A stretch of DNA of 64,000 bases from Ampelomyces quisqualis (Eukaryota; Ascomycota; Dothideomycetes; Pleosporales; Phaeosphaeriaceae): NCBI GenBank assembly GCA_018398575.1, contig JAGTXZ010000024.1, positions 1 through 64,000 of the forward strand, in the 5' to 3' direction. The notes below the pieces were generated by a model that was not told the origin of the DNA, ran no database searches, and was given only the letters and a program-made list of their open reading frames with translations. Each line of letters starts with the position of its first letter. Positions within the stretch are counted from its first letter, which is position 1. The translations under genes and the position numbers were made by a program. Below, one piece after another: positions 10,002 to 20,302 of the stretch.

Positions 10002-12557
10002 CTCGTACAATCTGGCTTTTCGCAGTCGCCGAGCCACTGGCTAGGCGACCCGTAGATTAATAGTAGACTTGGGGCAAAATTTACAATCTAGATTGTCTAT
10101 CTCCTGAGCCTACTACAACGCACTTCAATGCGACTTAAGCGGGCTGCCTGATGGTCTGTTAGGTGCGTCCTAGCAAATTTGGGGCTTTTAGTTAATTATA
10201 ATGCTAGTGCAGTACCGGGTCTTTCCTTTAAAAAACTGGATAGGCCGATCCTACTTGGCTCGATTAACATCGCCGTCTACGGAATGGAATCCGCTAGTAA
10301 TGTCTTGTATGTTAGACATAAACATTAATGGAATCGACTCTTTACAAACCCAACAGATTGTGGTAGCTAGGGTATTCTAGTCGGAGCACGCTGCACCAAG
10401 ATAGCGCCTGGAGGTTGAACACAAACAACGGATGGGATGAAAATTCTGCAGCACTAATGATATCTTATATACCCTGTTGCTTGCTCTAGGCTTCTGTGAA
10501 GTCTTTATATGATTTTCTTACGATTGGTCATAAGTTCGAACAAAGTCTAGCCTACCTCTGTCTTGTGCAGGGTCTTAGAGTTACAGAGTGCAAATATATA
10601 GTCCCGAGGATGAGTGCATTTGAAGTCTCTTCATAAGACAAGCATCTAGGAAGCCAGGCGGCGTGTCTCAAATTGTGTACAAGTGCAGAAAGCTTTCTCT
10701 CCCTTGGCACTTGCTAACTGGGTATCAGAAATAGAATATTTCCCGTAGATACATAATCATATCTACGTCGATCTCGAGAGACGACTCTGCTGCTGCCATC
10801 TGGCCGACAAGAGACGAATTATACCGTGAGGGTAATATGCCGCCTTCTTATGCGAATCGAAGGATATACTATGCTTGTTCCCTGCTGCCAAAATGATAGG
10901 ATTCGAGGCTCATGCCACCTCCTAGGAGAAAGTCAGCATCGCATGCAAAGGAGTTGGTATGATTGCGCCGAACCTGTAAAATTTAGCACCTTCGGAAGTC
11001 CTCTCGGGTCAGGAATCTGTACAAAGTAGCACAGAGCTTCGTCTATTCAAATTGGCACAATTTGCTCCTGCATGCGGAGTGTTCGAATAGCCGCAGCAAG
11101 GTTCTGACGAATGCTTATGTGCTGCCCATTTGTAGCGATGCTCTTGGGCGTTTCGTCTGTTCCGTCTCGATCTAGTTGATGTGCGGCAATTAGGAGCGGC
11201 TTTGACTTACATATGGACGTGATCTGACGTACAGGATAATGCTATTTTTTGGTATAGTAGGAAGTTACATGATAGGAAAATTAGGTGGGCTGCTTAGGTA
11301 GTTTACCCGGTAGCATTTGGGTTAGCTTAACGGCATCCGATACATTATCGCCTGAAAAATCTACTATGACATTCCTACTCCTCTACTGAATGCGAATCGA
11401 CTACCTACCTCCTGATGCATGCATGCATACAGTGCTATAATGTAGGAGATTTTGTACTTGTTTGGGAGATGAGCTGCATGCAGATTGATGGGCGCCGACC
11501 TATCCTTCGCAGGCATAATACACATAACTCTTACTTCGTCGGCGATTATGTCCATAGGGCATATAACGAAAGTCTATAGTAGGCGCATTGATGTTAGGCT
11601 TTGTTCCTAGTCGAACAGGGTACACGCAAGGCGGGATTATTTCCTAATTATAGCTACTACTCTATTCCTCGTTCCAATTACCCTACTTGTTGTAGAACAC
11701 TCTTTTAAAGTAGCTATTAATAATTAAACGACTGTTTACATCGTGCGTGTCAATGGCTTTAGCCGCTAGCATGTACATCCTGTCGCTGAACTCTCGTGTC
11801 CAGTATGCCTGCTGCTCTGTAGGATCAGGTTCCACAACACACGCATATCAAATCCATATCAGAGTTAGCTAGATGATCTTGGTTCGAAGATATCAGAGAA
11901 AGTGCTTAAGCGCAGTTGAGCTAAGGAGTGCTTGGCCGTCTACCTCAATAGCTTCTTTAATGTTGCGATATCCCCTTGCGTTCATGACAGCGACAAACGG
12001 ACGCAATTCTGTCAAGTAGCGGGTCTCAAGATTGCCTCGCACATGATACGCCAAGTTATCGGAGTGTGAAGGTTCAAAAGTCGCACTTCTTGTGGCTCGA
12101 TATAGAGAGGAACGTATTCGTACTCATGGACAATCAGCCTGGAGTACCCATCTTGGCTGACTTTCAAAGTGTTGTTGAGCTTGCGCATGTTCTCTTCGGA
12201 CTCACAATCGTTTTAGTGTCATAATCGTCCAGCAATCTGATCAGCGGTGCACGCGGCGTAGTAGATCAAGTCTTGAACGATAAAGGATGAGGGATAGAAT
12301 ATTTAATCGAGTAAGGCTTCTCCCTCTTCTCTCAAGCAGCATAACACAGATCGATGAAATGTAGCAGAACATTGCCATATCTTTGTAAAGTGCAAGGCCT
12401 GCCAATATGCGGAAATGCGATGTGGCTGCTAAGTGTTAGGCTTGCGGTTGTAAGTATTTAACGTTCTCTTTGTCCCTGTCTTACATCAACAAGTTAACGC
12501 TACCAATAACGCGATTCTGGGCGCTGCGCTGCGCAATATTTCTTTTGTTCAGTTGAT
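10002..12557. other. Gene-poor 2.5-kb interval with gene relic
   Basis: No intact gene recognised. Frames are short and full of stops, and composition is mildly AT-rich with C/T-type decay. The only coding-like stretch is the relic at 11893-12283, listed separately. Confidence 0.5.
11893..12283 (-). pseudogene. Decayed coding fragment, unknown family
   Basis: On the minus strand one frame reads a plausible protein (QDLIYYAACTADQIAGRL, two stops, then DCESEENMRKLNNTLKVSQD and on to VHEYEYVPLYIEPQEV). After a frameshift near 12070 it continues in another frame (DNLAYHVRGNLETRYLTELR to about ALLSSTALKHFL, stop at 11893). The amino-acid quality and the position of the frame switch suggest a gene remnant with at least two nonsense changes and one indel. 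I do not recognise the family. No start or splice structure can be proposed. Confidence 0.4.
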
Positions 12558-13622
12558 TCAGCCAGTAAACGCCTGGAAACCATCCCCATATGTGCCCAGA
12601 CAAGAGCGTCGTACACTTTCCTCGAAGGGTACCCAGCCATCTGCGCCAAATCTCTGCAATAGTTCTACAGGCCTTATGGTTTCAATAGACGTGCTTGCTT
12701 CTCGTTGCCCAGGAGTGTCTGCCGGAAATGTGCACTGCGGGGCCAGGGTTCTGAATGTTTGTAAGAAGCTATTGTAATTGAAACGATGGGCGAAGCCGAG
12801 CAGTCGTTCATTCTGCACGTCGTCAAATGCAAGTGCAGCAAGGTGCAATTTTGCAACATCTTCCACATCGACTTGCCACTGGGGGTCCTGATCTCGCAGC
12901 TTCGTCACGAATTCTTCTTTGAATGGATGGTCAAACACATCTCGCACCCAGCGCGCAGTGCTACCTGCTCCCGCAATGTTGAGAGGCTGGAGGAGAATGC
13001 CGGTCGTGTAATTCGGCAAGACAGCATTAAAGACAAAGCCTGGTCGTTCATCTCGCAAGAAGTCCCAGGCCGCGCGCTCGCATGCAACCTTTGAAGCTGC
13101 GTAGACGGCATACGCGTGCTTGGACGTGTACGGAGGCGGTGCCCACGCCTCGTCCAGAATGTCCTCGTTCCAGGACGTTGAGTCGACATGCCGCGTCCTG
13201 TCAGCTAACGGTCGGGTTGCAGCGTTACTGCTTGATGTGTAAACGAATCTCTTGATAGAGGGCGTCGATTGTGCTTCCCGAAGAATTGCCTTGATGCCGT
13301 TGACGCATCCTGTGATGACGACGTTGGGATCAGGGCTGAAGCTCAAATCCGACGCAACGTGCGCAACGCCTTCGCAGTCCGCAAGGAGCCCATCAAATGC
13401 TCCCGGAACCTTCATGTCAGCAACTATCACAGTCTCAAAAAGATCAACCGCGTTATCGTGGCGCTGTCGGTAGACATTATGCAGCATCTGCGCCTCTTGC
13501 TCATCGCGCACAGCCCCACGAACCCGATATCCAGCTCGAAGCAGATGATCTGCTACGTGAGAGCCAACGAGGCCACTAATGCCAGTTATAAAAACTCGGC
13601 TTCCTTCGGTAATTATGGCCAT
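12558..13622 (-). CDS. NAD(P)-dependent epimerase/ketoreductase (extended SDR)
   Basis: 354 residues, single exon, ATG at 13622. The N-terminal Rossmann motif TGISGLVG (13-20) fits the extended short-chain dehydrogenase TGxxGxxG fingerprint. The catalytic Tyr174-x3-Lys178 lies in VYAASK, and a Ser-rich stretch (TSSSNAA, about 129-135) supplies the catalytic serine. The overall pattern matches dihydroflavonol-reductase/3-beta-HSD-like fungal reductases (GRE2-like) that reduce aldehydes or ketones with NADPH. The substrate cannot be told from sequence. Its own upstream region is the 0.8 kb to the right. No biosynthetic cluster enzymes surround it, so a detoxification or general reductase role is the modest inference. 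Confidence 0.85.
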   Translation of the reverse strand: MAIITEGSRVFITGISGLVGSHVADHLLRAGYRVRGAVRDEQEAQMLHNVYRQRHDNAVDLFETVIVADMKVPGAFDGLLADCEGVAHVASDLSFSPDPNVVITGCVNGIKAILREAQSTPSIKRFVYTSSSNAATRPLADRTRHVDSTSWNEDILDEAWAPPPYTSKHAYAVYAASKVACERAAWDFLRDERPGFVFNAVLPNYTTGILLQPLNIAGAGSTARWVRDVFDHPFKEEFVTKLRDQDPQWQVDVEDVAKLHLAALAFDDVQNERLLGFAHRFNYNSFLQTFRTLAPQCTFPADTPGQREASTSIETIRPVELLQRFGADGWVPFEESVRRSCLGTYGDGFQAFTG

Positions 13623-14415
13623 CCTGCAAATGTCGATATTGGAAGTGAGATGTGAACAGCTACCGTTTTAACTGACGTACGGAACTTTTCCACTAAATCC
13701 AGAGACGGCTAGAGTCTTGGCATTTGATCCAATCACAGGTGCTGAAATATGACCGTAGAGTCCTGTACGGAGTAGGCCACTAGAACAGATTTGCGGTGCA
13801 TCTGTTGCTAAGTATTTCTCTGTGTGTTTAGTATACGCATTGAACGTTCGCCACTAATAAGACTTATTGAAATATGCGAAGCATTTCAATATGCCTAGGA
13901 CGACGGTAAGCTTTAGAGTGAGTCTCTTGAAATCTATTGTGTCAGGTGCATTCTTTCAGGTAGCACCAAGGTAATCGCACGTACTATAGAGCCTTGTAGT
14001 GGGCTGGTTTTGTGACTGATAGTCGCACGTCGTCGCTAAGCAGCTTATCTAGAGGTCCCTTTACGTAGCACAGCGCGCTGGAGTAGGGTTTTGCTATTTC
14101 TAGGCTGGGACATGTTTGTCGGCTGCGCTGTCTATTCGGTGGGGCATTATTCATGTAAAATGCTGGATGATTGGTAGAAAAGCTTCCATTTATCATGGTC
14201 GTACTTCCCCCGCACATACTTACCAGGCCTATCAGACAGTGTCGGTCACAAAGAATGCTGGTACAGTTGTTGGGATTAGCAAAATGATCGTGATTGATTA
14301 CGAAGTTGAAGTTGATTCGAGCGCCTCTTGTCTTGCCTAGGAATGCTACCAAAACTCCCACACCACTCTACACCATAACGCCACCCAAATGCATCCGTCC
14401 CCCTCAACAATCCTT
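13623..14415. other. Intergenic, nothing recognised
   Basis: About 790 bp between two minus-strand genes; presumed promoter of the reductase and 3' region of the hydrolase. No RNA gene, repeat or convincing reading frame seen. Confidence 0.5.
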
Positions 14416-15984
14416 CTACCCCCTGACCTCTTTATTCCGTCTCCTAACATCCTCCATCTCCTCGCGCATAACTTGATTAAACTGCTCCCACCCATCCAAG
14501 TAAACATGGTGGCCCGCCTTGTTGATAATCACTACTTTACACTCGCCCCTGTCATTTCTGCGTTCTTCTTCACTTGCAGCAAGTAATGATTGGGAACGCT
14601 GGTTGCGGATAGCTTCTTGTGCTGCGAAGCCGCCGGCGACGTCCATCCAGTCGTTTTCGCCGTACATGAAGATGATTGGAATGCCTGTTTCTTTCTTTGG
14701 CGGCGATACTTCTGAAGGAGACGTAGGAGACGATGGGGTAGATGAAGAAGGAAGAGGTTGTCGTCCAACGCCCGCGATTCGTCGAATCAACGGACTCCTC
14801 GCAAACGCGCCTGGAGCAAGTAGATATGCTAACGCGTACTCGCTGCTCCCGCGCTGCCGAAACAAGGCGTAGCTGTAATCGTGCAGAGCTTGCGCTTCTT
14901 CTTCGGGTAGCATAGAAAACCGCCGCGAGGTCCAGCCGCTCACGAGGCGCGGACCAAGCGGGCCGGACCACCGCACAAACGTGAATGGCGAGATCATGTT
15001 TGCTTCCCAGAGGTAGTACAGCCAGCCCGGGAGGCGGCGGCGCGGGGGCTCTTTTGGTGGTGCATCTGCTGGCGAGGGTTGAGCTGTTTCGGAGGCGTCT
15101 TGTGTGAATTCATTCGCCATGGTGGACTCGTGCGGGTCGGGCATGTCGTCGTTGACGGCGTAGGGGTCTTCTGGGATGCCGACGGGGGATGCGAGGATCA
15201 GTTTGTTTAGATGGCCCGGGTACTTGAGCGCGTAGGCCACAGCCAGATAGCCGCCGAGACTGTGTCCAAGGAGCGTGAAGGTTTCCAGCCCGCGCTTGAT
15301 GCGCCACTCCTCCAGCGCGTCGACGAACCACGACTCGGCCTCGTGGATCTTGCCGGCCTTGTCCTTGGCGTGGATCTTGAAGCTGGGCCGGCTGCTCCTG
15401 CCCATGCCGAGCAAGTCAAGGGCGTACACCTTCCAGCCCTCGGCGCGCGACAGCGACTCGAAGTTGCGGTAGAAGAAGCCCAGGCCGGCGCCGTAGCCGT
15501 GCAGCATCACTAGGTTCTCGTCGACGGGCTCGCCCAGGCGCTCGACGGAGAACTCGTTGAGCGCGCGCCCGCTGCCGCTCAGCTCGACCGCCTGCGAATG
15601 CCATCGGCGCGGGCCGTGGGGGTCGAGGGGATTGTGCAGGCTGTGGGGGTCGTGGGGGTCGTGGGGGTCGTGGGGATCGTGCAGGCTGTCGTGGGTCGGC
15701 GGCTTCTGCAGGTGGGGGATGAAGGAGAGCACGCGGTGCTCGGCGGCCATGGGCGACTGTCCCGCCCACCACTGGCTGAGGCCCTCGGACGCGCTCAGCG
15801 GGAACCAGCGCGAGATGCGCCCCTGCTGCTCGCCCGGCGCGGCCATGGTGGAGTTGGGCTTGGAGTCGACTTTAATGGGCGCGCTGCTCAGGCTCAGGCC
15901 CATGTAGCTGGCGCCTGAAAAGCCCGCCGCCTTCTGGATGACGCTGGCTGCGCGCGGACGGGAGCGCAGGTACAGTCGCAGCAT
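14416..15984 (-). CDS. CGI-58/Cld1/Ict1-type alpha/beta hydrolase
   Basis: 522 residues, single exon. The alpha/beta-hydrolase core shows the oxyanion-loop motif HGYGAG (162-167), the nucleophile elbow GHSLGG (240-245, Ser242) and a C-terminal catalytic His in AGHHVYLDG. That tail also fits the H-x4-D motif of the ABHD4/5, Ict1 and Cld1 family, which act on lysophosphatidic acid, phospholipids or mitochondrial cardiolipin. The Arg-rich, Ser/Ala-rich N-terminus (MLRLYLRSRPRAASVIQKAA) looks like a mitochondrial presequence, favouring a Cld1-like cardiolipin deacylase; that choice is inference. A low-complexity insert of repeated His-Asp-Pro triplets lies at about residues 102-124. Upstream region is roughly 16000-16600. 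Confidence 0.85.
   Translation of the reverse strand: MLRLYLRSRPRAASVIQKAAGFSGASYMGLSLSSAPIKVDSKPNSTMAAPGEQQGRISRWFPLSASEGLSQWWAGQSPMAAEHRVLSFIPHLQKPPTHDSLHDPHDPHDPHDPHSLHNPLDPHGPRRWHSQAVELSGSGRALNEFSVERLGEPVDENLVMLHGYGAGLGFFYRNFESLSRAEGWKVYALDLLGMGRSSRPSFKIHAKDKAGKIHEAESWFVDALEEWRIKRGLETFTLLGHSLGGYLAVAYALKYPGHLNKLILASPVGIPEDPYAVNDDMPDPHESTMANEFTQDASETAQPSPADAPPKEPPRRRLPGWLYYLWEANMISPFTFVRWSGPLGPRLVSGWTSRRFSMLPEEEAQALHDYSYALFRQRGSSEYALAYLLAPGAFARSPLIRRIAGVGRQPLPSSSTPSSPTSPSEVSPPKKETGIPIIFMYGENDWMDVAGGFAAQEAIRNQRSQSLLAASEEERRNDRGECKVVIINKAGHHVYLDGWEQFNQVMREEMEDVRRRNKEVRG
15636..15690 (-). repeat. In-frame 9-bp coding repeat (His-Asp-Pro)
   Basis: Tandem GTGGGGGTC/GTGGGGATC-type units on the + strand encode HDPHDPHDPHDPH within the CGI-58-like hydrolase. 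The period is 9 bp, so copy-number changes keep the frame and length variation between strains is likely. Confidence 0.75.
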
Positions 15985-16614
15985 GCGCCACGGGCCGAGG
16001 GTTGGACGAGTGATGGTGGCGGTTTTACAAGGCGCAGAACACCCCAGGCGGACCCGGGGGCGCTGCAGCGACGGTATTTATGGGTTATTTATGAGTTTGG
16101 CTGACGTAGGGGATATATATGGTTGCGATGCTTGCCACCGGGGGAAATGCCCGGGGATAAGCAAAAGCCGGTCCAGGGCCGTGCGACGGACGATTACCGT
16201 ATCAAGCTAGTCTGCGGTCTCAAAGCTTCTGCATCAAACTCCAGCCACGCACCGCCACGCACCGCCACGACCACCATGCACTGCCACAGCAGCTGTCATT
16301 GGGCATCGGCTTAACTCCGGGTTGGGCAGGACGCGAACACGTGCCTTGTGTTCACAGTTTTCTCACGTCGAAAAATGGATAGCTTCACGCCACGTACAGG
16401 ACATGGAGAAGTCGCAGCTCTGGCATCATGGTATCGTTCATAACTTCATCTAGTCCTGGTAGGTATTGCGCTTCGATGCCGGTGGACCCTCATGCGTTAC
16501 ATACATAACACCGTGACAGACCAGGGTCTCATTGCATCCGCCGAAGCCAAAACCGACATGGTGGAGTACGCAAAATCGGCATCACCTCCATCGCAAAATC
16601 TTCAAACACCTGCC

Positions 16615-17040
16615 TCACACAAACGGTTTCGGCTCCTGCGTGTAGTGCATCGTGTTCGTGCTGTTTACCGTGTTCAGCGACAGCCTCGGGTCCGTCTTTG
16701 TGAGACCACGGTTGCCGTATCCCTCTTCATTGCTGCCAGTCCCATTTCCAGACTCGGTGCGATAGTTGATCGACGGTCGTTCAGGCCCGGGCATTGGGTA
16801 TGCCGCCTTCTCGTGGAAAGAGTCGACACTGCGGCCGGTCCGGTGCCCGTGTCCATGGATTTCTTCGTCCACTTGCTTCTTCCGGCGGGTGCAGCAACAC
16901 GATCGGTTGTAGGGATAGCACCAAAAAAGCCATGATACCACCCAGACCAGGATGATGACAGGTACTATGCCTAGACCGACAATGAGCCCGATGGCTGTTG
17001 CTGAGATGCCTTCTGATGTACTGCCACCAAGGCCGTCCAT
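16615..17040 (-). CDS. Single-pass membrane protein, unknown
   Basis: 141 residues from the ATG at 17040 (MDGLGGSTSEGISATAIG); the frame stays open about ten codons further upstream without another ATG, so an upstream exon is possible. A short Gly/Ser-rich ectodomain precedes one strong membrane helix (IGLIVGLGIVPVIILVWVV). Then comes a Cys/Arg-rich juxtamembrane patch (SCCCTRRKK, possible palmitoylation site) and a polar cytoplasmic tail. This layout resembles several other proteins in the window. No function can be assigned. Confidence 0.55.
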   Translation of the reverse strand: MDGLGGSTSEGISATAIGLIVGLGIVPVIILVWVVSWLFWCYPYNRSCCCTRRKKQVDEEIHGHGHRTGRSVDSFHEKAAYPMPGPERPSINYRTESGNGTGSNEEGYGNRGLTKTDPRLSLNTVNSTNTMHYTQEPKPFV

Positions 17041-17554
17041 TGTGGTGGCTGAGGTGATTGAATCCTCCAAGCGAAGGTTTACGAGCCCAAAAGTGATGAC
17101 GCTGCTGATGATCTGTGTGATAGCTTCGAAGCAGCAGCAGGAGGAGAGGAACCGAGTATATCAGCGAAACGACCTGGCCCAAAGAGAGAAAATCCCGCTG
17201 TGCATCACAAAGCATTACCGAGTATAGCGCCTCTCCATGGGCTTTGTACCGGATCACGGCGGACGGGACGTCATCTGGGCACCTACTCCGCATTGCAGGG
17301 CCAAGTGACGCACACCAACCCCATGCTAACACCTCGCGCGTCGTGGCATTTACGTACCGAAGGCCCAGCTACCAAGCCGCTACACGTGCGATGGATGCGC
17401 CGCGAGACCGAACAGCTGCAGGATTGTTAGAGCAAGTGGCGCAAATAGCATCATTTCGTTGTGCCCTAGCAGCGTTAGCACTAAAACCAACTAGCGGCAC
17501 CGGGTGCGCGGCATCGTGTCCATGACCACATGAATAAACCAGGGATCGAGACAC

Positions 17555-19013
17555 TCAAGCGCCGCGTGCTCCTCGGGCCGGGGACGCTTTGCTGAAACAT
17601 GGACGAAAAGACTGGGCATGCTGTATATAGAACAGCTGGAGACAGCCAGTCGTTGATGTGCGACAACAAGCTCTCGGAACGCCTGCCGAGAACATGGACA
17701 TGCGCGTCCAGGGCACGGAAAAGGGTTCGCTTACCTCCATACTTGGCGATTGTCTTTTGAATGCATCTCGAACCGATTTGCCAGACTTCTTGTCTCCCAG
17801 CCTCTCCAAGATCGACAACCTTGGGATCCTTCGGCATGCCCTGGTTTGGCGACGTCACTTGGATTGCAGCTTTCATCGTCGACTTGAACAGTGCTTCTGT
17901 CTCAGCCCACGGCATCGTTGTGTCATTTTCAGCGTGCACAAACACCAGCTGAAGACGCGAGCAGCTGCCTGGAATGTCGTCAGCACTTCCATTTCCCTGA
18001 GACACTTGCCAGACTTGCGACACCGCAATAGGAGCGTGTTAAGTCAGAAGAATTCAAAACCACTTACGTGCAATTTCAGCAAGGCGATTGTCGCTATGCC
18101 ATGTATCCCGCATCTTACTGCTGAACCACGCTTGAAGGGACGATGACAGTTTGATGGGCGCAAGCACAGGAACTATTCCTCCGATCGAGTACGACACAAA
18201 TGCACCACCAGCATTCGTGAAAGCGGCGCATAGGATCAGCCCTGCGAATTCGGTACCGATCTTCGCATACTGATGCGCGATTCCGGCGACTACAGCTGTG
18301 CCCAGCGAGTGACCTAGAAGCACGATACGGCTCGAAGGTATCTTCGCCGTGTTCAGTGCCCAGTCAATGACAGCTTCGGCGTCGCTGAGGAGACCTGGTT
18401 CCGAAGGCGTGCCTGAAGAATTGCCAAAGCCACGATAGTCGAACGCGAGCACGAAAATCTTCCCAGATGCTCCAGAGGCGTAAGATCGATATTCTTCTGT
18501 GCGTCTTTGCTGTGCCAGAGTAGCACTGTTGCCGTGAAAGTAGATGAGCAAGCGCGCTTCGGGATCTGTCTTTAGAAGCTTAAACGCAAGCTTGTCTTCA
18601 ACATCATCAACACCTGGTTGCTCCGTGACAAAGTCTTCAGAATGCTTAGCATACGCTCCCAGAGGAGTTACGAGCCATGTGAACAAATTCTCGCCATCAC
18701 CTGTCTTGATGCGGAAAGGCATGACCTGATTCTCTGCTATCGTAAGCAAAAGTCTGCACAATCTACTATTTCATCATCAACACACTCAAAAACCCAATTC
18801 TTTCAGGTTCAGTAAGGCATTTCCCGGGGAAGAAAGTCACCCAATGCAGGTACAACATCTCTGTGGCCCGTCAGTATGCTGTCCAATCATGTGCGCATGG
18901 CGGGGACTTCACGCACGCTTCTGCACCCAGGGTATGCAGCACAGCAAAGTCGCTGGTATCCATATGGCACTAACAAAGGATAAAGTAACGCCGATTGCGC
19001 CGAGAACACTCAT
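17555..19013 (-). CDS. ABHD12-like serine hydrolase, multi-exon
   Basis: Exons proposed: 18917-19013, 18786-18860, 18068-18733, 17735-18013 and 17555-17682, with introns of 52-56 nt; total 414 residues. The N-terminus (MSVLGAIGVTLSFVSAIWIP) is a signal-anchor. Exon 2 gives the family-typical LYLHWVTFFPGKCLTEPERI. The core has FHGN, the nucleophile elbow GHSLG and a downstream Asp loop (VFVHAENDTTMPW). Related proteins are ER monoacylglycerol or lysophosphatidylserine lipases. The last splice is uncertain: if 17683-17734 is retained the frame stays open to 17481 and gives a 456-residue product with a different tail (including SHINDWL, a candidate catalytic His). The start is chosen at 19013 because the membrane anchor begins there; an in-frame ATG lies further upstream. 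Confidence 0.75.
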
Positions 19014-19550
19014 GGTGGGTGTATGTATGAAGGAAAGAGATGCGCCTGGGGGGGGGATCTCGGTGGCCCGGAATTGTGGTATGCGCTTGTTCGGGCGGTG
19101 CGCGTGCTTTCCGGCGAAGCCGATTGCCGGGCCCTGACACAACACCACAACCTTGGAACCTGATGTCAATCGTTCCATTGCTTCTGCGTTACAAGATCTC
19201 ACGATGTGCAACGACTAAAATCATGAACCAACCACGCTTCCCGTCCATGGATGATGAGATTTTCCCGCTTGAACCTGGGCATACGGTTCCGACGCTTCCT
19301 GCAGTGCGGATTCGTTGATCGAGAGTGCGAAAGACGAAGGGTCGCAAATGCCCATGAATTGATATAGACGCTGATCACTTGTATCACTCTGAGCTCGCTT
19401 CAAAGCGTCTTAAATCCGCGCTTTGTCACGCGAAACTGCGGGGAATGCTGTAGCCTGACGGGCGCCCGCATCGCCAACTCCATCGTCAACACACCTCAAA
19501 ATCTCTTCGATCCGACGCCATCTGCGATATTTAGGCACCATTACTTCAAC

Positions 19551-20147
19551 ATGTCCGACATTAAAGCCTATCCGGGATCCTGCCACTGCAAAGCCGTCCA
19601 ATACCAAGTCAAGCTGAAACTCCCTCCCATCCACGACCAAACAGTCGAATCTGTACGCATCTACAAATGCAACTGCACTACATGTCAGAAGATGGGATAC
19701 TTCCATTGCCGCCCCACTAATCCTTCTGAGAACTACATACTCACCTCGCCCTCCGACCCTAAAGAGCTAGGCGATTACCGCTGCTACGAGAAAAAGCACG
19801 GCTGGTACTTTTGCAAGAGCTGCGGCGTACGTGTCCTTGGTCTCGGTGGTTCGTGGGAGCAAGTTGAGCTAGATGTTGAAAAATGGGCGGGCACGAAGAA
19901 TCACGGCGGGGAAGAGAAGTTGCAGAAGGTGTGGAAGACGAGCGGAGAGGACAGAGTTGTGGAGGTACAGGGCAAGAAGCTTACGAGGCCGTACTATTTG
20001 AGCGTTAATGCAGTCACACTGGAACCGAGCGAGGATATTGATTTGAGAAAGTGGCATGAAAAAGACTGGGTTTTTTATGTTGAAAATCTGAGAAAGGATG
20101 GGACGCAACTGAGGGTGGGGGAACCGCACGAGGGGGGAATGTATTGA
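19551..20147 (+). CDS. GFA/CENP-V-domain zinc protein
   Basis: 198 residues, single exon, ATG at 19551. It contains the Mss4-like zinc fold of glutathione-dependent formaldehyde-activating enzymes: SCHC (Cys11, Cys13), CNCTTC (Cys40, Cys42, Cys45) and FCKSCG (Cys88, Cys91). These are the ligands of two zinc sites. In bacteria Gfa was proposed to speed S-hydroxymethylglutathione formation; most fungal homologues have unknown substrates and are annotated only by fold. A C-terminal extension of about 80 residues is more variable. It stands alone with no neighbouring formaldehyde dehydrogenase, so no pathway can be inferred from context. Domain call is firm, role is not. Confidence 0.85.
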   Translation: MSDIKAYPGSCHCKAVQYQVKLKLPPIHDQTVESVRIYKCNCTTCQKMGYFHCRPTNPSENYILTSPSDPKELGDYRCYEKKHGWYFCKSCGVRVLGLGGSWEQVELDVEKWAGTKNHGGEEKLQKVWKTSGEDRVVEVQGKKLTRPYYLSVNAVTLEPSEDIDLRKWHEKDWVFYVENLRKDGTQLRVGEPHEGGMY

Positions 20148-20302
20148 ATGCGCTCGTAAGTGCGAATCGAAGATCACTGCAGAGACAAAAAAAAATTGCC
20201 GAGAATCAACGAAATAACATCTATGAAACATGCACAGCTTCGTACCATGACAACATGTTCTACTCAGTACGAACATATTCTTCCTCGACAAACGCCTCAT
20301 CG

